Origin: Bacillus sp. AFS059628 | GTDB taxonomy: Bacteria > Bacillota > Bacilli > Bacillales > Bacillaceae_G | Length of the DNA stretch: 64,000 bases | NCBI RefSeq assembly: GCF_002571225.1 | Contig: NZ_NVEC01000023.1 | Location: 13,896-77,895, forward strand | Direction of reading: 5' to 3' | Shown here: piece after piece, positions 26,853 through 36,062 of the stretch | Numbering within the stretch: position 1 is the first letter of the stretch | How the letters are laid out: each line of letters opens with the position of its first letter | The notes under the pieces: model-generated | The model's database searches: none | The model's input: the letters and a program-made list of their open reading frames with translations, nothing else | What the model was told of the DNA's origin: nothing | Position numbers and translations under genes: made by a program

Positions 26853-27401
26853 ATGTTGTTTGAATCATCAAGAATGAGACTTAGAAAAATGACAAAGGAA
26901 GATACAGAACTATATCACAAATGGAGAAATGATGTGGAAGTTATGCATTCCACCAACCCATCTTTAGATGTTTATCCGATGGAAGAGACTAAAGAATTTG
27001 TAGATCACGTTATTTTGGATTCACATACAGCCAAAAGCTACATCATGACTGAAAAAGGAAATGAAATACCAATTGGTATTGTATCATTAATCAACATTGA
27101 TAATAAAAATAGAAATGCTGAATTTATTATTGACATCGGTGAAAAGGAATATTGGGGAAAAGGTTATGGTTCAGAAGGGGTGAAATTACTGTTGGATTAC
27201 GTTTTTTACGAAATGAATCTACATCGAGTTTCACTTAGAGTATTTTCATTTAATAACAGAGCTATTAATTTGTACACTAAAATTGGTTTTCAACAAGAAG
27301 GAAACAGTAGACAAAGTTTATTTAGAAATGGTGAATGGCATGACATCATTCATATGGGAATCTTGCAAAATGAATACTTTGGAAATAAAGTGAAAATGTG
27401 A
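26853..27401 (+). CDS. GNAT N-acetyltransferase, RimJ/RimL-SpeG-like
   Basis: The product has 182 residues from ATG 26853, with AGGAG 8 nt upstream overlapping the TetR stop region. The fold is clear: MRLRKMTKEDTELYHKWRND, an acetyl-CoA loop EYWGKGYGSEGVKLLLDYVF, then NLHRVSLRVFSFNNRAINLYTKIGFQQEG. Homologues acetylate ribosomal protein N termini, polyamines or drugs. It is co-transcribed with the TetR gene and the pump scar downstream, suggesting a detoxification role. Confidence 0.88.
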   Translation: MLFESSRMRLRKMTKEDTELYHKWRNDVEVMHSTNPSLDVYPMEETKEFVDHVILDSHTAKSYIMTEKGNEIPIGIVSLINIDNKNRNAEFIIDIGEKEYWGKGYGSEGVKLLLDYVFYEMNLHRVSLRVFSFNNRAINLYTKIGFQQEGNSRQSLFRNGEWHDIIHMGILQNEYFGNKVKM

Positions 27402-27429
27402 AAATAATTCTTTGTAGGGTGGGGTTATA

Positions 27430-28857
27430 TGGAAGTACAAAGAAATGACAAGTAATTTAGTGTTATTCCTATTATGATATCTTTATTGCTGGCAGGATTT
27501 ATAGGTTTATTTTTCGAGACAGCCCTAAATATGGCTTTCAGTGATTTAATGCAGGTGTTTCAGATAAATGCATCTACCGTTCAGTGGTTAACAACGGGTT
27601 ACCTTTTAACCATTGGCGTTTTAGTACTTATTTCGGCACTTCTAATCCAATGGTTTTCTACAAGAAAGTTATTTATAACTTCAGTAGTATTTTCTATTTT
27701 AGGTTCAATATGTGCTGCAATTGCTCCAAGCTTTAGTTTGTTATTAATAGGGAGAATGCTTCAAGCAATTGGTACAGGAATACTCCTTCCGTTAATATAT
27801 AATGTTGTTTTAGTAGTTATTCCTCCCAAAAAGCGGGGGACGTCTATGGGGTTAATGGAATTGGTAATGATGACATCCCTTGCACTTGGACCTACAATTT
27901 CTGGGCTAGTGATTGAAACCCTAAGTTATCATTGATTATTTTGGTTAGCGATTCCCTTCTATGTAATTGCTCTTTTGTTTAGTGTGTTTTATATGAAAAA
28001 TGGTTTTACAATAACACCAAGCCAAAAATCGATATATTGTCTATACTTCTATCTACAGTTGGATTTTTGGGAATAATATATGGTTTTGGTAGTGTAGGGC
28101 AAAGTGAAAGTACATCAATTGCAATAGTGAGTTTAATTAACGGTATTTTATCACTGATTCTATTCTCTATAAGGCAGTTTTCTATTAAATCTCCTATTGT
28201 CAATTTGAAGGCTTTAAAACAGCCGATGTTTGCATTAGGTACTCTGACAGTGATGGCTACTATTATCAGGCTAATCTGCTTTTACCTATTTATCTTCAAG
28301 AGGGTATGGGCTTTACCGCCTTGATAGCAGGGCTAATTTTACTCCCAGGCGGGATTTTGAATGGGATCATGTCTCCTATTAATGGCCGATTATTTGATAG
28401 ATTTGGTCCAAGGTGGTTAGTGATTCCTGGTTTTTTCATAGCCTTTGTTGTACTTTGAATTTTCTCCAATGTTGATTCAGGTACATCAATTGAAGTAATA
28501 ATCAAACTGTATATGTGTTTGATTATTACTTCAATGGTTATGATGCCAGCGCAAACTAATGGATTAAATCAATTGAATGCAGAACTATATCCTCATGGTT
28601 CTGCGATAATAAATACAATGCAACAAGTGGCAGGCGCCATTGGTACGGCAACAGCTACAACAATGATGACAATAGGACAACAAAATTATTTATCTGGCAT
28701 CACCAATCCGACAAGCCCTGAAAATATAGTGGCTTCTTTCACTCAAGGAGTACAAAATGCTTTTATATTTGCTATGGCGGTGTCGCTTATTGGATTAGTT
28801 TTAGCATTCTTTATCAAACGTGTAAAAGTTGAAGACAAAATCCAAAAATGTATTTAA
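27430..28857 (+). pseudogene. MFS multidrug transporter (DHA2, EmrB/QacA-like), multiply broken
   Basis: The reading frame starts MEVQRNDK at 27430 and meets a TAA after eight codons. It resumes with SVIPIMISLLLAGFIGLFF and runs through the 14-helix pattern (GRMLQAIGTGILLPL, a motif-A-like PKKRGTSMG). It is then broken by a TGA near 27933, frameshifts near 28020 and 28280, and a TGA near 28456. The last part reads NQLNAELYPHGSAIINTMQQVAGAIGTA and ends at 28857. Intact members export drugs using the proton gradient. It follows TetR and GNAT genes in the same direction. Confidence 0.85.
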
Positions 28858-28890
28858 AGTAACATCGGCTTAAATTGAATAACGATCTTC

Positions 28891-28934
28891 AACAATCGGG
28901 CGCTTTAATAGAGTAAAATAACTCCTAAAGTGAC
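28891..28934 (+). repeat. dispersed intergenic repeat, copy 2 (degenerate)
   Basis: CAACAATCGGGC followed by GAGTAAAATAAC resembles the repeat at 25901; the right half is divergent. Confidence 0.4.
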
Positions 28935-28982
28935 ACATAAGATGGATCAAGCTATCCGGTTTGTAGGAACAAATCAAAAAAA

Positions 28983-29012
28983 GAGTCTCCCTTTTTGAAG
29001 GGACTTTTTAGT
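28983..29012 (+). terminator. terminator after the MFS remnant
   Basis: AGTCTCCCTT pairs with AAGGGACT with one bulge, followed by TTTTTA. On the other strand it also ends in a T run, so it can serve both directions. Confidence 0.7.
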
Positions 29013-29079
29013 TATGTGGAAATTAACTTAACCCCAAGATAACATCTCTTGAAAGGGAGTATTTTTATGTTATTCAGGT

Positions 29080-29709
29080 TTATTGAGGAGTTTTCGTTTG
29101 AAGCAACTTTAACCCCATACCAATAAAAATCAGTCCTGTTATCTTATTTAGAATCATTCCTACCTTTTGGTTTCCTCTTAATTTTTTTGTGACATATGAA
29201 GAGAAATAAGCAACAAACAAACACCACAATAGTCCAGTCACTGTAAAAGTAAGTCCTAAAATGATAAAAGGCATAGGACCTGAAGCCTTTGTATCTATAA
29301 ATTGCGGAAGAAATGCAATAAAGAATAAGGAGACTTTTGGATTCGTAAGACTTGTTAAAAGTCCTTGTAAATATATCTTTCTAATGTCCAATTTATTGAA
29401 GGAGGCTTGGAAAGCTACATTTGTCTTATCAAGTATCATTTTAATCCCTAAATATACAAGATAGATAACACCTATAACCTTAATGGTGTTAAATAACACA
29501 ACGGATTTTGTAAGTATAATAGATAAACCAAAAGCAACCAATAACGTATGAACTAAAGAACCAGTAATAATACCAAAAACAGAATACACACCTGCTTTTC
29601 TACCTTGTGAAATACTTCTCCCCACAATATACATGGTGTCTGCGCCAGGAATTAGATTTAATAAAATCCCTGTTAGTAAAAACACTTCATAATTAATAAT
29701 ACTGTACAT
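29080..29709 (-). CDS. LysE/RhtB-family amino-acid exporter
   Basis: The product has 209 residues and six hydrophobic segments. The family signature is at the N terminus (LIPGADTMYIVGRSISQGRKAGVYSVFGIITGSLVH), with LTSLTNPKVSLFFIAFLPQF in the middle. Such proteins export amino acids or their derivatives. The gene converges on the MFS remnant, has its own upstream spacer, and shows no linked regulator. The ATG has GGGGTG upstream. Confidence 0.88.
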   Translation of the reverse strand: MYSIINYEVFLLTGILLNLIPGADTMYIVGRSISQGRKAGVYSVFGIITGSLVHTLLVAFGLSIILTKSVVLFNTIKVIGVIYLVYLGIKMILDKTNVAFQASFNKLDIRKIYLQGLLTSLTNPKVSLFFIAFLPQFIDTKASGPMPFIILGLTFTVTGLLWCLFVAYFSSYVTKKLRGNQKVGMILNKITGLIFIGMGLKLLQTKTPQ

Positions 29710-30090
29710 TTTAGCACCCCTATCTATTTTTTTTGCAACCTTATTAATATTAAATAAAAGAAAAAGAATAATATTTTTTATTTATTCAATAAAATCAGTG
29801 GTTTTTTGATTTATAGCCATTAACACTGAATATGCCTTCTTTTTGTTTGTAAAGAATCCCTCCATAAATAGTTTTTATTTTCATACATTATAAGATATTA
29901 CTTAACTCATAAATTTGCATAAAATTATCGGTTTTAAAGGCTAATATCGCAAAATTATTTTTCAAAATAACTCATATACTTGCAGAAAGTTTATTTTTAA
30001 AGCATAAAATTCAATTGAAAATATTGTTCCCCCTGTTTAAAAATAAATAAGTTATTTTATAAAATCTAAGAACACTCCGTTTCCTACTTG
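29710..30090. other. gene-free A+T-rich stretch
   Basis: This stretch must hold the LysE promoter. No open frame or repeat was seen up to the dispersed repeat at 30091. Confidence 0.35.
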
Positions 30091-30146
30091 TGCAACAAAC
30101 GGGCCAGATTATTGAGAAAAAAACAAGTCACTTCAAATTTTCTGAA
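30091..30146 (+). repeat. dispersed intergenic repeat, copy 3
   Basis: It reads CAACAAACGGGCCAGATT, then ATTGAG, AACAAGT and TTTTCTGAA, the same order of blocks as copy 1 at 25901. Confidence 0.5.
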
Positions 30147-30246
30147 TATTATGGGAGGATGTAAATACTGTGAACACTGTATATTTATTGTTTAATTGAT
30201 CTTATAATAAAAAAAGCGCGTAAATTGAATGGAAAGGAGCAATAAC

Positions 30247-31014
30247 ATGATTACAAATCAACAATTAGTAATAAACAATTTGGAAGAAAAATTAAAAGTA
30301 TTTACTCATGCAGTTAGTGGAGAACTTACAAAAGAGGAAGATTTCATCATAGCAAATACAGAAATTCCTACTGATACATTCAATGTAGTAGTGCCGCAAT
30401 CTCCAAATATCAAAAATACAGTTAAGATTAGACATGGAATCGATAATTTTTCGCATAAAAAATATCCTTTTAGTATTTGGATTGATGCTCAGTATTTAAC
30501 TGAGGATTGGACAAAACTTATGCAAGAATATGATCTAAAAGAAGCGGAACGTAATGTAATGATGAAACTTGAAAATACTCTTAATGTTGGTCAAAGAATT
30601 TCCCATCAACTTATGATTACTAATGTGAAAAATAATGAAGACCTTTTAAAATATATAGATGTATTCATGAGCTTATTTGAGGGGACGCCAGAAAAAGATG
30701 CATTAGAAAGTTATTTTAATAAGTTTTCACAAGTAAAATTAGGTTCAGAAGTTCAAATGTTTATTGGATGCATAGATGAAATGCCTGTAACTACTGGTTT
30801 ATTAATAGAAAGCAAAGATAGTTATGGTATTTATGATGTGATGACAAAAGAAACATTTAGAGGTAAAGGAATTGGTAGTGAAATGTTTCAATTTCTTCTA
30901 ACTCAAACAAAGAATAAACAAAAACCAGTTGTATTACAGGCTTCAGATGATGGAAAAAATATCTATAAGCGATTTGGATTTATAGATGTCGGAGAAATGG
31001 TTGTATTTGAATAA
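30247..31014 (+). CDS. GNAT-fold acetyltransferase, two-part
   Basis: The product has 255 residues from ATG 30247, which has AAAGGAG upstream. The C-terminal ~90 residues hold the acetyl-CoA site (VMTKETFRGKGIGSEMFQFLLTQTKNK, then VVLQASDDGKNIYKRFGFIDVGE). The N-terminal ~150 residues are a second, poorly conserved half seen in long GNAT proteins of bacilli. It is a single-gene unit between two intergenic repeats. The substrate is unknown. Confidence 0.82.
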   Translation: MITNQQLVINNLEEKLKVFTHAVSGELTKEEDFIIANTEIPTDTFNVVVPQSPNIKNTVKIRHGIDNFSHKKYPFSIWIDAQYLTEDWTKLMQEYDLKEAERNVMMKLENTLNVGQRISHQLMITNVKNNEDLLKYIDVFMSLFEGTPEKDALESYFNKFSQVKLGSEVQMFIGCIDEMPVTTGLLIESKDSYGIYDVMTKETFRGKGIGSEMFQFLLTQTKNKQKPVVLQASDDGKNIYKRFGFIDVGEMVVFE

Positions 31015-31038
31015 GGGGTTTTCTTATTTAGCTATAGG

Positions 31039-31056
31039 GCGGGATTGTTGTGCAAC
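31039..31056 (-). repeat. dispersed intergenic repeat, copy 4 (inverted, short)
   Basis: Read on the minus strand, GTTGCACAACAATCCCGC resembles the core of the other copies. It lies just after the GNAT gene. Confidence 0.3.
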
Positions 31057-31214
31057 ATAGATAGGAAATGATCCAACTTTTTATAAAAGAATAAACCAAT
31101 TGAAAATATTAAGTGCGTGTTTTGAGCAATCTTTTTTTAAAAATACGCTTTTTCTTTTTGTGTATCAAGGTTATTTGCTTAATTTGACAAACTTTATTCT
31201 AAAACAACATTAAT

Positions 31215-31889
31215 GGTTCTGTTGCAAAGTTTCTTAACAGACAAAAAGGTAAGCTATGTACAATTAAATTTTATACAATAGCAAGTAATTGTTGTAATTC
31301 ATTGTACGTTGAAAAAACGAAATTTGGTCGCAAACTTCGTTTTCGTTTATATATAGCATGAATTGTTTCGATTCCTTTCAATGTACGTGAAGCATGGCGA
31401 AGACTTTGAAATCCTGCGGATTTAGCTAGCCGTCGCTTTATTTTTCTATGATCCTGTTCGATGAGATTATTCAAATGTTTGAGTGTACAATGTATTGTAT
31501 GCTTATAAAAGCCTTGTTCTTTCAATTAAGTGTACCCCTCTTTATCAATCGCACGATAAAGGTAGCACCATTCTCCTTTGAATTTAATATAGGTCTCATC
31601 CAATTTCCAAGATTGTTTCGCATGCTTATTTTTCTTCTTCCAAATCTGATAAATCAAAGTCCTGTACTCATAAACCCAGCGCATAATCGTTGTATGATGA
31701 ACAGAAATATCACGTTCTTTTAAAATTTCAGAGACATCACGATAGCTTAAAGAAAAATGACAATAGTAGCCGACGGCTACTAAAATAATATTTTTCTTGA
31801 ACTGTTCCCCTTTAAAATATCGCATTTGTGATTTTCCTTACTCTTTTTTCTAGAGTGTAGTCTCGTTTAGAAAACTTTGCAACAGAACC
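31215..31889 (-). mobile_element. IS6-family element, internally deleted
   Basis: Terminal repeats GGTTCTGTTGCAAAGTTT (31215-31232) and its complement (31872-31889) are perfect over 18 bp. The element is only 675 bp because part of the transposase is missing. No flanking duplication was found. Confidence 0.85.
31271..31825 (-). pseudogene. IS6-family transposase with internal deletion
   Basis: The N-terminal part runs from MRYFKGEQFKKNIILVAVGYY to LYRAIDKEGYT, then a TAA, then LKEQGFYKHTIHCTLKHLNN, NLIEQDHRKIKRR and AGFQSLRHASRTLKG in the same frame. About 45 residues that normally contain the second catalytic Asp are absent at the junction. The protein is therefore inactive. It is distinct from the IS240-like copy at 24700. 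Confidence 0.85.
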
Positions 31890-32005
31890 GTCTTAACTGT
31901 CTAACCTAGATATAAGTAATTTCACATATTTTCAAATTATGACACGAAAAATGTAAGAGTATGGTTTATAATAAGTGTTACACTCACATATGGAGGAACA
32001 AATAA

Positions 32006-32602
32006 ATGGATAAGGTAGATAAAACACGTGATCTTATTATTCAAACTTCCGTTGCCTTATTTAATAAAAAAGGCTACAGTCAAACTTCTATTCAAGATAT
32101 TATGAATGCATCAGGGTTACCTAAAGGTGCAATATATAGACGATTTGAAAATAAGAACGAAATTGCTCTTGCTGCATTTGAATACTCATTGAGTATTATT
32201 TGGATGCACTTTTTAGAAGGAACGAAATCTAAAGTTATGGTGATAGATAAGATAATAGCTATATTTCATGTTTATCAAGATGCTATTAATAGTCCACCTG
32301 TTGCTGGAGGCTGTCCTTTGCTTAATACAGCAATAGAAACTGACTATGGTTTTCCAGAACTTCATGATAAAGCTGCTGAGGCACTTAATCAAATTATACT
32401 TTTTATACAATCTATCATTGATGAGGGGATTTGTTCAAAAGAATTTCTTCCGGATTTGGATTCCTATTCTTTAGCATCTTTTTTATTTTCTACTTTTGAA
32501 GGATCTGTTATGGCAAGTCGTTTATCTTTAAATAATGAACATATGCATCATAGTATTAAGCAAATAAAAATAATTTTACAATCCTACTCTGCTAAGAACT
32601 AA
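32006..32602 (+). CDS. TetR-family repressor
   Basis: The product has 198 residues. The N-terminal helix-turn-helix reads VALFNKKGYSQTSIQDIMNASGLPKGAIYRRF; the remainder is the helical ligand domain (VAGGCPLLNTAIETD is typical of the branch that includes QacR/YxaF-like repressors). GGAGGAA precedes the ATG. The palindrome before the downstream DJ-1/PfpI gene is a likely target, and a second similar palindrome is at 39086. Confidence 0.87.
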   Translation: MDKVDKTRDLIIQTSVALFNKKGYSQTSIQDIMNASGLPKGAIYRRFENKNEIALAAFEYSLSIIWMHFLEGTKSKVMVIDKIIAIFHVYQDAINSPPVAGGCPLLNTAIETDYGFPELHDKAAEALNQIILFIQSIIDEGICSKEFLPDLDSYSLASFLFSTFEGSVMASRLSLNNEHMHHSIKQIKIILQSYSAKN

Positions 32603-32690
32603 GAGAATAATAATAAATTCCTCTTGGTTCTTTATCATTATGTTCACTAAAATGTGATAAATACATGATGGCAAATAAATAATAATCATG

Positions 32691-32724
32691 TATAATATAT
32701 TATGCAGACCAGACGGTCCGGTCT
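32691..32724 (+). promoter_or_regulatory. -10 box and TetR-type operator of the DJ-1/PfpI gene
   Basis: TATAAT (32691-32696) is followed by the imperfect palindrome AGACCAGACGGTCCGGTCT (32706-32724), about 28 bp before the gene start. A repressor here would block transcription. Confidence 0.65.
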
Positions 32725-32752
32725 ATGTAATGATGTTTAAAGGAGGATTATT

Positions 32753-33409
32753 ATGAAAATAGCCATTTTACTTTATGATGGGATTACATCCCTTGATGCA
32801 ATCGGTCCATACGAAGTATTTGCTGCTACAGCGAAATGTGAAGTGAAGTTTGTAGCAAAGAAAAAAGGGTTAATTAATTTGGACTCAAATATGGGGTGTT
32901 TGCATGCCGATTACAGTTTTTCTGAAGTAACTTCAGCTGATATTCTTGTTGTTCCAGGTTGCGGTCCGCCAAATTATAAATCTCCAATGAATGATGAAGA
33001 CACATTGAATTGGATTCGAAAAATACATGAAACGACAAAATGGACTACAACCGTGTGTACTGGTTCTCTGATTTTAAGTGCCGCTGGTTTGTTAGATGGA
33101 GTTGAAGCGACCTGTCATTGGGGGTTCTACGACCTTCTCCGTTCTCTCGGAGCCATCCCAAGCGAAGATAGAGTGGTTCGTAGTGGAAAAATAGTTACAG
33201 CAGCTGGAGTTTCCTCGGGAATAGACATGGCCCTTCAGCTAGTAGCATGGGAATTTGGAGAAGATATCAGTAAATCCGTTCAACTAATTTTGGAATACGA
33301 TCCTATTCCTCCGTTTGATTCGGGTTCACCAAAGAAAGCGCCAGCTCCAATAGTAGAAAAAATAAGAGGTTTAATGCAGGAACTTGCAAAACAAGAACCT
33401 GAAAATTAA
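32753..33409 (+). CDS. DJ-1/PfpI-family protein (isonitrile-hydratase-like)
   Basis: The product has 218 residues. The glutamine-amidotransferase-like fold shows MKIAILLYDGITSLDAIGPYEV at the start and the nucleophile elbow VCTGSLIL with C102; HWGFYDLL and GIDMALQLVAWEFG follow. This form is like isonitrile hydratases and the ligand domains of AraC-type activators, but no DNA-binding domain is attached. AAAGGAGG precedes the ATG. It is likely controlled by the TetR regulator encoded 150 bp upstream. Confidence 0.86.
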   Translation: MKIAILLYDGITSLDAIGPYEVFAATAKCEVKFVAKKKGLINLDSNMGCLHADYSFSEVTSADILVVPGCGPPNYKSPMNDEDTLNWIRKIHETTKWTTTVCTGSLILSAAGLLDGVEATCHWGFYDLLRSLGAIPSEDRVVRSGKIVTAAGVSSGIDMALQLVAWEFGEDISKSVQLILEYDPIPPFDSGSPKKAPAPIVEKIRGLMQELAKQEPEN

Positions 33410-33754
33410 TTCATAAATTAAGCAGAGAAAGATGGAAACCTTCTAGTTTTTAATGCTTTTGTCAATTTAATCATTCTACTTGTTATATTCTGATTTTTTA
33501 AAGTGATCAGTCATTATCTTTTGTTATACAAGACTAGATTAAAAAGAATATTTCACTAAGTGCAATAAGTAAAAAAGTAAATAAAAAAATCAAGTACATA
33601 CAGTAGAAGCAAATTGTCATAAAGAATGTTCGTGTAGCCTGGATTATTTAAAATTCAATTTTATGAAATGTTTTTAAATAAAATCATTTCATAGGTTTAA
33701 CTTACATTTCAGAAAGGCTTATCTTAATGTGTGAAGAAATATTTAGGAGGGGAA
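33410..33754. other. gene-free stretch
   Basis: This is about 345 bp of A+T-rich sequence before the broken amylase gene. No feature recognised other than the AGGAGGGG ribosome site at 33744-33751. Confidence 0.35.
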
Positions 33755-34009
33755 ATGTTAAAAAAGCTTTGACATTTTGTCTTATGTCTTTTCTTTGTTT
33801 CTATTCTTTACCCCATGCCCATCAACTTAAGAATTTTATAATGCCCTAAAACAAAAAAATGTACATTTTTATCTTGTGTGTTAATCTTCTCGTCTTGGAG
33901 TATTTGCTTTCCTTAGCTTGCTGGTGATAGATCTGTACTCCTGGTAGAAAAGTATTTTTTTACTTATAATGGAATATATAACTTAATCAATTAACAAGGA
34001 GAATGGAAT

Positions 34010-34426
34010 ATGATACAAAGTATTAACCATATTTGTTTTTCAGTTGCAAATCTAGAGAAAGCTATTGAGTTTTATCAAAATATACTTCAAGCAAAATTAT
34101 TAGTAAAAGGTAGAAAGTTAGCTTATTTTGATTTAAATGGTTTATGGATTGCTCTAAATGTGGAAGAAAGTATACCAAGAAACGAAATTCAGTACTCTTA
34201 CACACATATAGCTTTCACTGTAACAAATAATGAGTTTGATTCTTTAAAAGAAATATTAATTCAAAATCAGGTTAATATCTTACCTGGACGAGAAAGAGAT
34301 GACCGAGATAAACGGTCTATTTATTTTACAGATCCAGATGGTCACAAGTTTGAGTTTCATACTGGTACTTTACAAGATCGTTTACAATATTATAAAGAAG
34401 ATAAAAAGCATATGACTTTTTACTGA
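34010..34426 (+). CDS. fosB: metallothiol transferase FosB (fosfomycin resistance)
   Basis: The product has 138 residues in the glyoxalase/VOC fold. The metal ligands of FosB are all in place: H7 (SINHICFS), H66 (SYTHIAFT) and E115 (HKFEFHTG). The long signatures [42 protein letters not shown] and KKHMTFY are those of FosB. The enzyme opens the fosfomycin epoxide with bacillithiol. ATG has AAGGAG upstream. The gene is passenger cargo between the left end and the transposase of a mobile cassette. Confidence 0.95.
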   Translation: MIQSINHICFSVANLEKAIEFYQNILQAKLLVKGRKLAYFDLNGLWIALNVEESIPRNEIQYSYTHIAFTVTNNEFDSLKEILIQNQVNILPGRERDDRDKRSIYFTDPDGHKFEFHTGTLQDRLQYYKEDKKHMTFY

Positions 34427-34539
34427 TTAAAAAAACTAGTAAAATACTAGCTTTTCACACTTCTGATAATGAAGATTATGTAAATGTATAAAAGTAACAG
34501 AAATAATGATTAAACAGATATATAAGGTACTAATATATC

Positions 34540-34562
34540 GCTATAAAACTAGGGTTTTGCAC
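34540..34562 (+). repeat. vestigial internal IS231 left end
   Basis: ATCGCTAT near 34537-34544 followed by TTTTGCACTATCC lines up with the left end of the IS231-type copy at 61299 (ATCGCTATCAA, TTTTGCACTACC). It lies between fosB and the transposase and is degenerate. Confidence 0.45.
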
Positions 34563-34577
34563 TATCCATAAAGCCAA

Positions 34578-34624
34578 AAAGACGTTATCCTTTCTGTAGA
34601 ATTATAGGAAAGGATGGCGTCTTT
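34578..34624 (+). promoter_or_regulatory. stem-loop hiding the transposase ribosome site
   Basis: AAAGACGTTATCCTTTC (34578-34594) pairs with GAAAGGATGGCGTCTTT (34608-34624). The stem contains the GGAAAGG site of the transposase, a known device in IS231 that prevents translation of messages started outside the element. The same structure precedes the copies at 61401 and 51840. Confidence 0.7.
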
Positions 34625-34625
34625 T

Positions 34626-36062
34626 ATGAATCTTTTGATTCAAGATGAGTTACAATCATTTGCGAAAGAATTACAGCGATATGTTACACCTGTATTTCTA
34701 GAAGAACTTGCAAGAGAAATCGGATTTATAAAGCGAAAACGTAAGTTTTCTGGCTCAGACTTAGCTACGATTTGTATTTGGATTAGTCAACGAGTAGCAA
34801 GTGAACCCTTAGTACGATTATGTAGTAGGCTTCATGCAACCACTGGTACTTTACTCAGCCCTGAGGGCTTAAATAAACGTTTAAATGCGAAAGCAGTTTT
34901 GTTTTTACAACATATTTTTTCTTTACTATTACAACAAAAAGTATGTGAACAAACACAAATCTCTAACCATCTCTTCTCTTATTTTCAACGAATCCGTATT
35001 CTAGATGCTACTGTATTTCAGGTGCCAAATGCTTTAGAGGATGTATATCCAGGCTCTGGAGGCTGTGCGCAAACAGCCGGAATCAAAATTCAATTAGAAT
35101 ATGATTTGCACAGTGGGGAATTTCTTAACTTTCAAGTTGGACCAGGAAAAAATAATGACAAAACATTTGGCACGGAGTGCTTAGATACCTTGCGACCAGG
35201 GGATTTATGTATTCGTGATTTAGGTTATTTTTCATTGGAAGACTTAGATCAAATGGATCAACGAGGTACATATTATATTTCTCGTTTAAAATTAAATACA
35301 AATGTATATATGAAAAATCCAAACCCCGAATACTTTAAAAATGGCGCTATTAAGAAACAATCGGAATACATACAAATTGATGTAAAACAGATTTTGAAAC
35401 AACTACACCCTGGAGAAATATTTGAATTAAAACAGGCTTATATCGGTGATAAACAACAACTGTTTGCACGTGTTATTTTTCACCGATTAACAGAAAAACA
35501 ACTTCAAAAGCGACGAGAAAGGATCGCGGAAAAAGAAAAATCAAAAAATAGAACGTACTCAGAGAAAAGTAAAATGATAGCGGGATTAAACGTGTACGTG
35601 ACGAATATACCCTGGGAATGGGTTCCGATGGAACAAGTACATGAGTTATATACTTTACGTTGGCAAATAGAGATTGTCTTTAAAACATGGAAATCACTCT
35701 TCAAAATAGACCATTATCGTAATGTAAAACAAGAACGATTAGAGTGCCAACTATATGGAAAGCTAATCGCTATTTTCCTATGTTCCTCTACAATGTTTAA
35801 AATGCGTCAACTTCTTTTACAAAAGAAGAAAAAAGAGTTAAGTGAATATAAAGCGATTGGTATGATTCAGGATCATCTATCTCTTTTGTATCAAGCCATA
35901 CAGAGAAACACCCATGAAATAACAAAGGTCCTAATCCGCCTGTTCCACCTCCTACAGAAGAATGGGCACAAATCTCACAGATATGAGAAGAAGACTGTCT
36001 TTGATATCATGGGTGTTGTCTATGAGTATAGTGGATATAGAAAACAAAAGAAAGTTGCATAA
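34626..36062 (+). CDS. IS4-family transposase (IS231 type), apparently intact
   Basis: The product has 478 residues from ATG 34626, the usual IS231 length; the in-frame ATG 34614 overlaps the Shine-Dalgarno and is less likely. DDE residues are visible: D in [13 protein letters not shown] in [10 protein letters not shown], and the YREK signature [15 protein letters not shown] with its Glu. The C-terminal half is helical and ends GYRKQKKVA. With intact ends and an exact target duplication this element may still be mobile. Expression is probably limited by the upstream stem-loop. Confidence 0.92.
   Translation: MNLLIQDELQSFAKELQRYVTPVFLEELAREIGFIKRKRKFSGSDLATICIWISQRVASEPLVRLCSRLHATTGTLLSPEGLNKRLNAKAVLFLQHIFSLLLQQKVCEQTQISNHLFSYFQRIRILDATVFQVPNALEDVYPGSGGCAQTAGIKIQLEYDLHSGEFLNFQVGPGKNNDKTFGTECLDTLRPGDLCIRDLGYFSLEDLDQMDQRGTYYISRLKLNTNVYMKNPNPEYFKNGAIKKQSEYIQIDVKQILKQLHPGEIFELKQAYIGDKQQLFARVIFHRLTEKQLQKRRERIAEKEKSKNRTYSEKSKMIAGLNVYVTNIPWEWVPMEQVHELYTLRWQIEIVFKTWKSLFKIDHYRNVKQERLECQLYGKLIAIFLCSSTMFKMRQLLLQKKKKELSEYKAIGMIQDHLSLLYQAIQRNTHEITKVLIRLFHLLQKNGHKSHRYEKKTVFDIMGVVYEYSGYRKQKKVA

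Noticed and set aside
31215-31889. 8-bp target duplication expected for IS6 elements
   Set aside because: Flanks ACATTAAT and GTCTTAAC do not match; the same holds for the copy at 24700.
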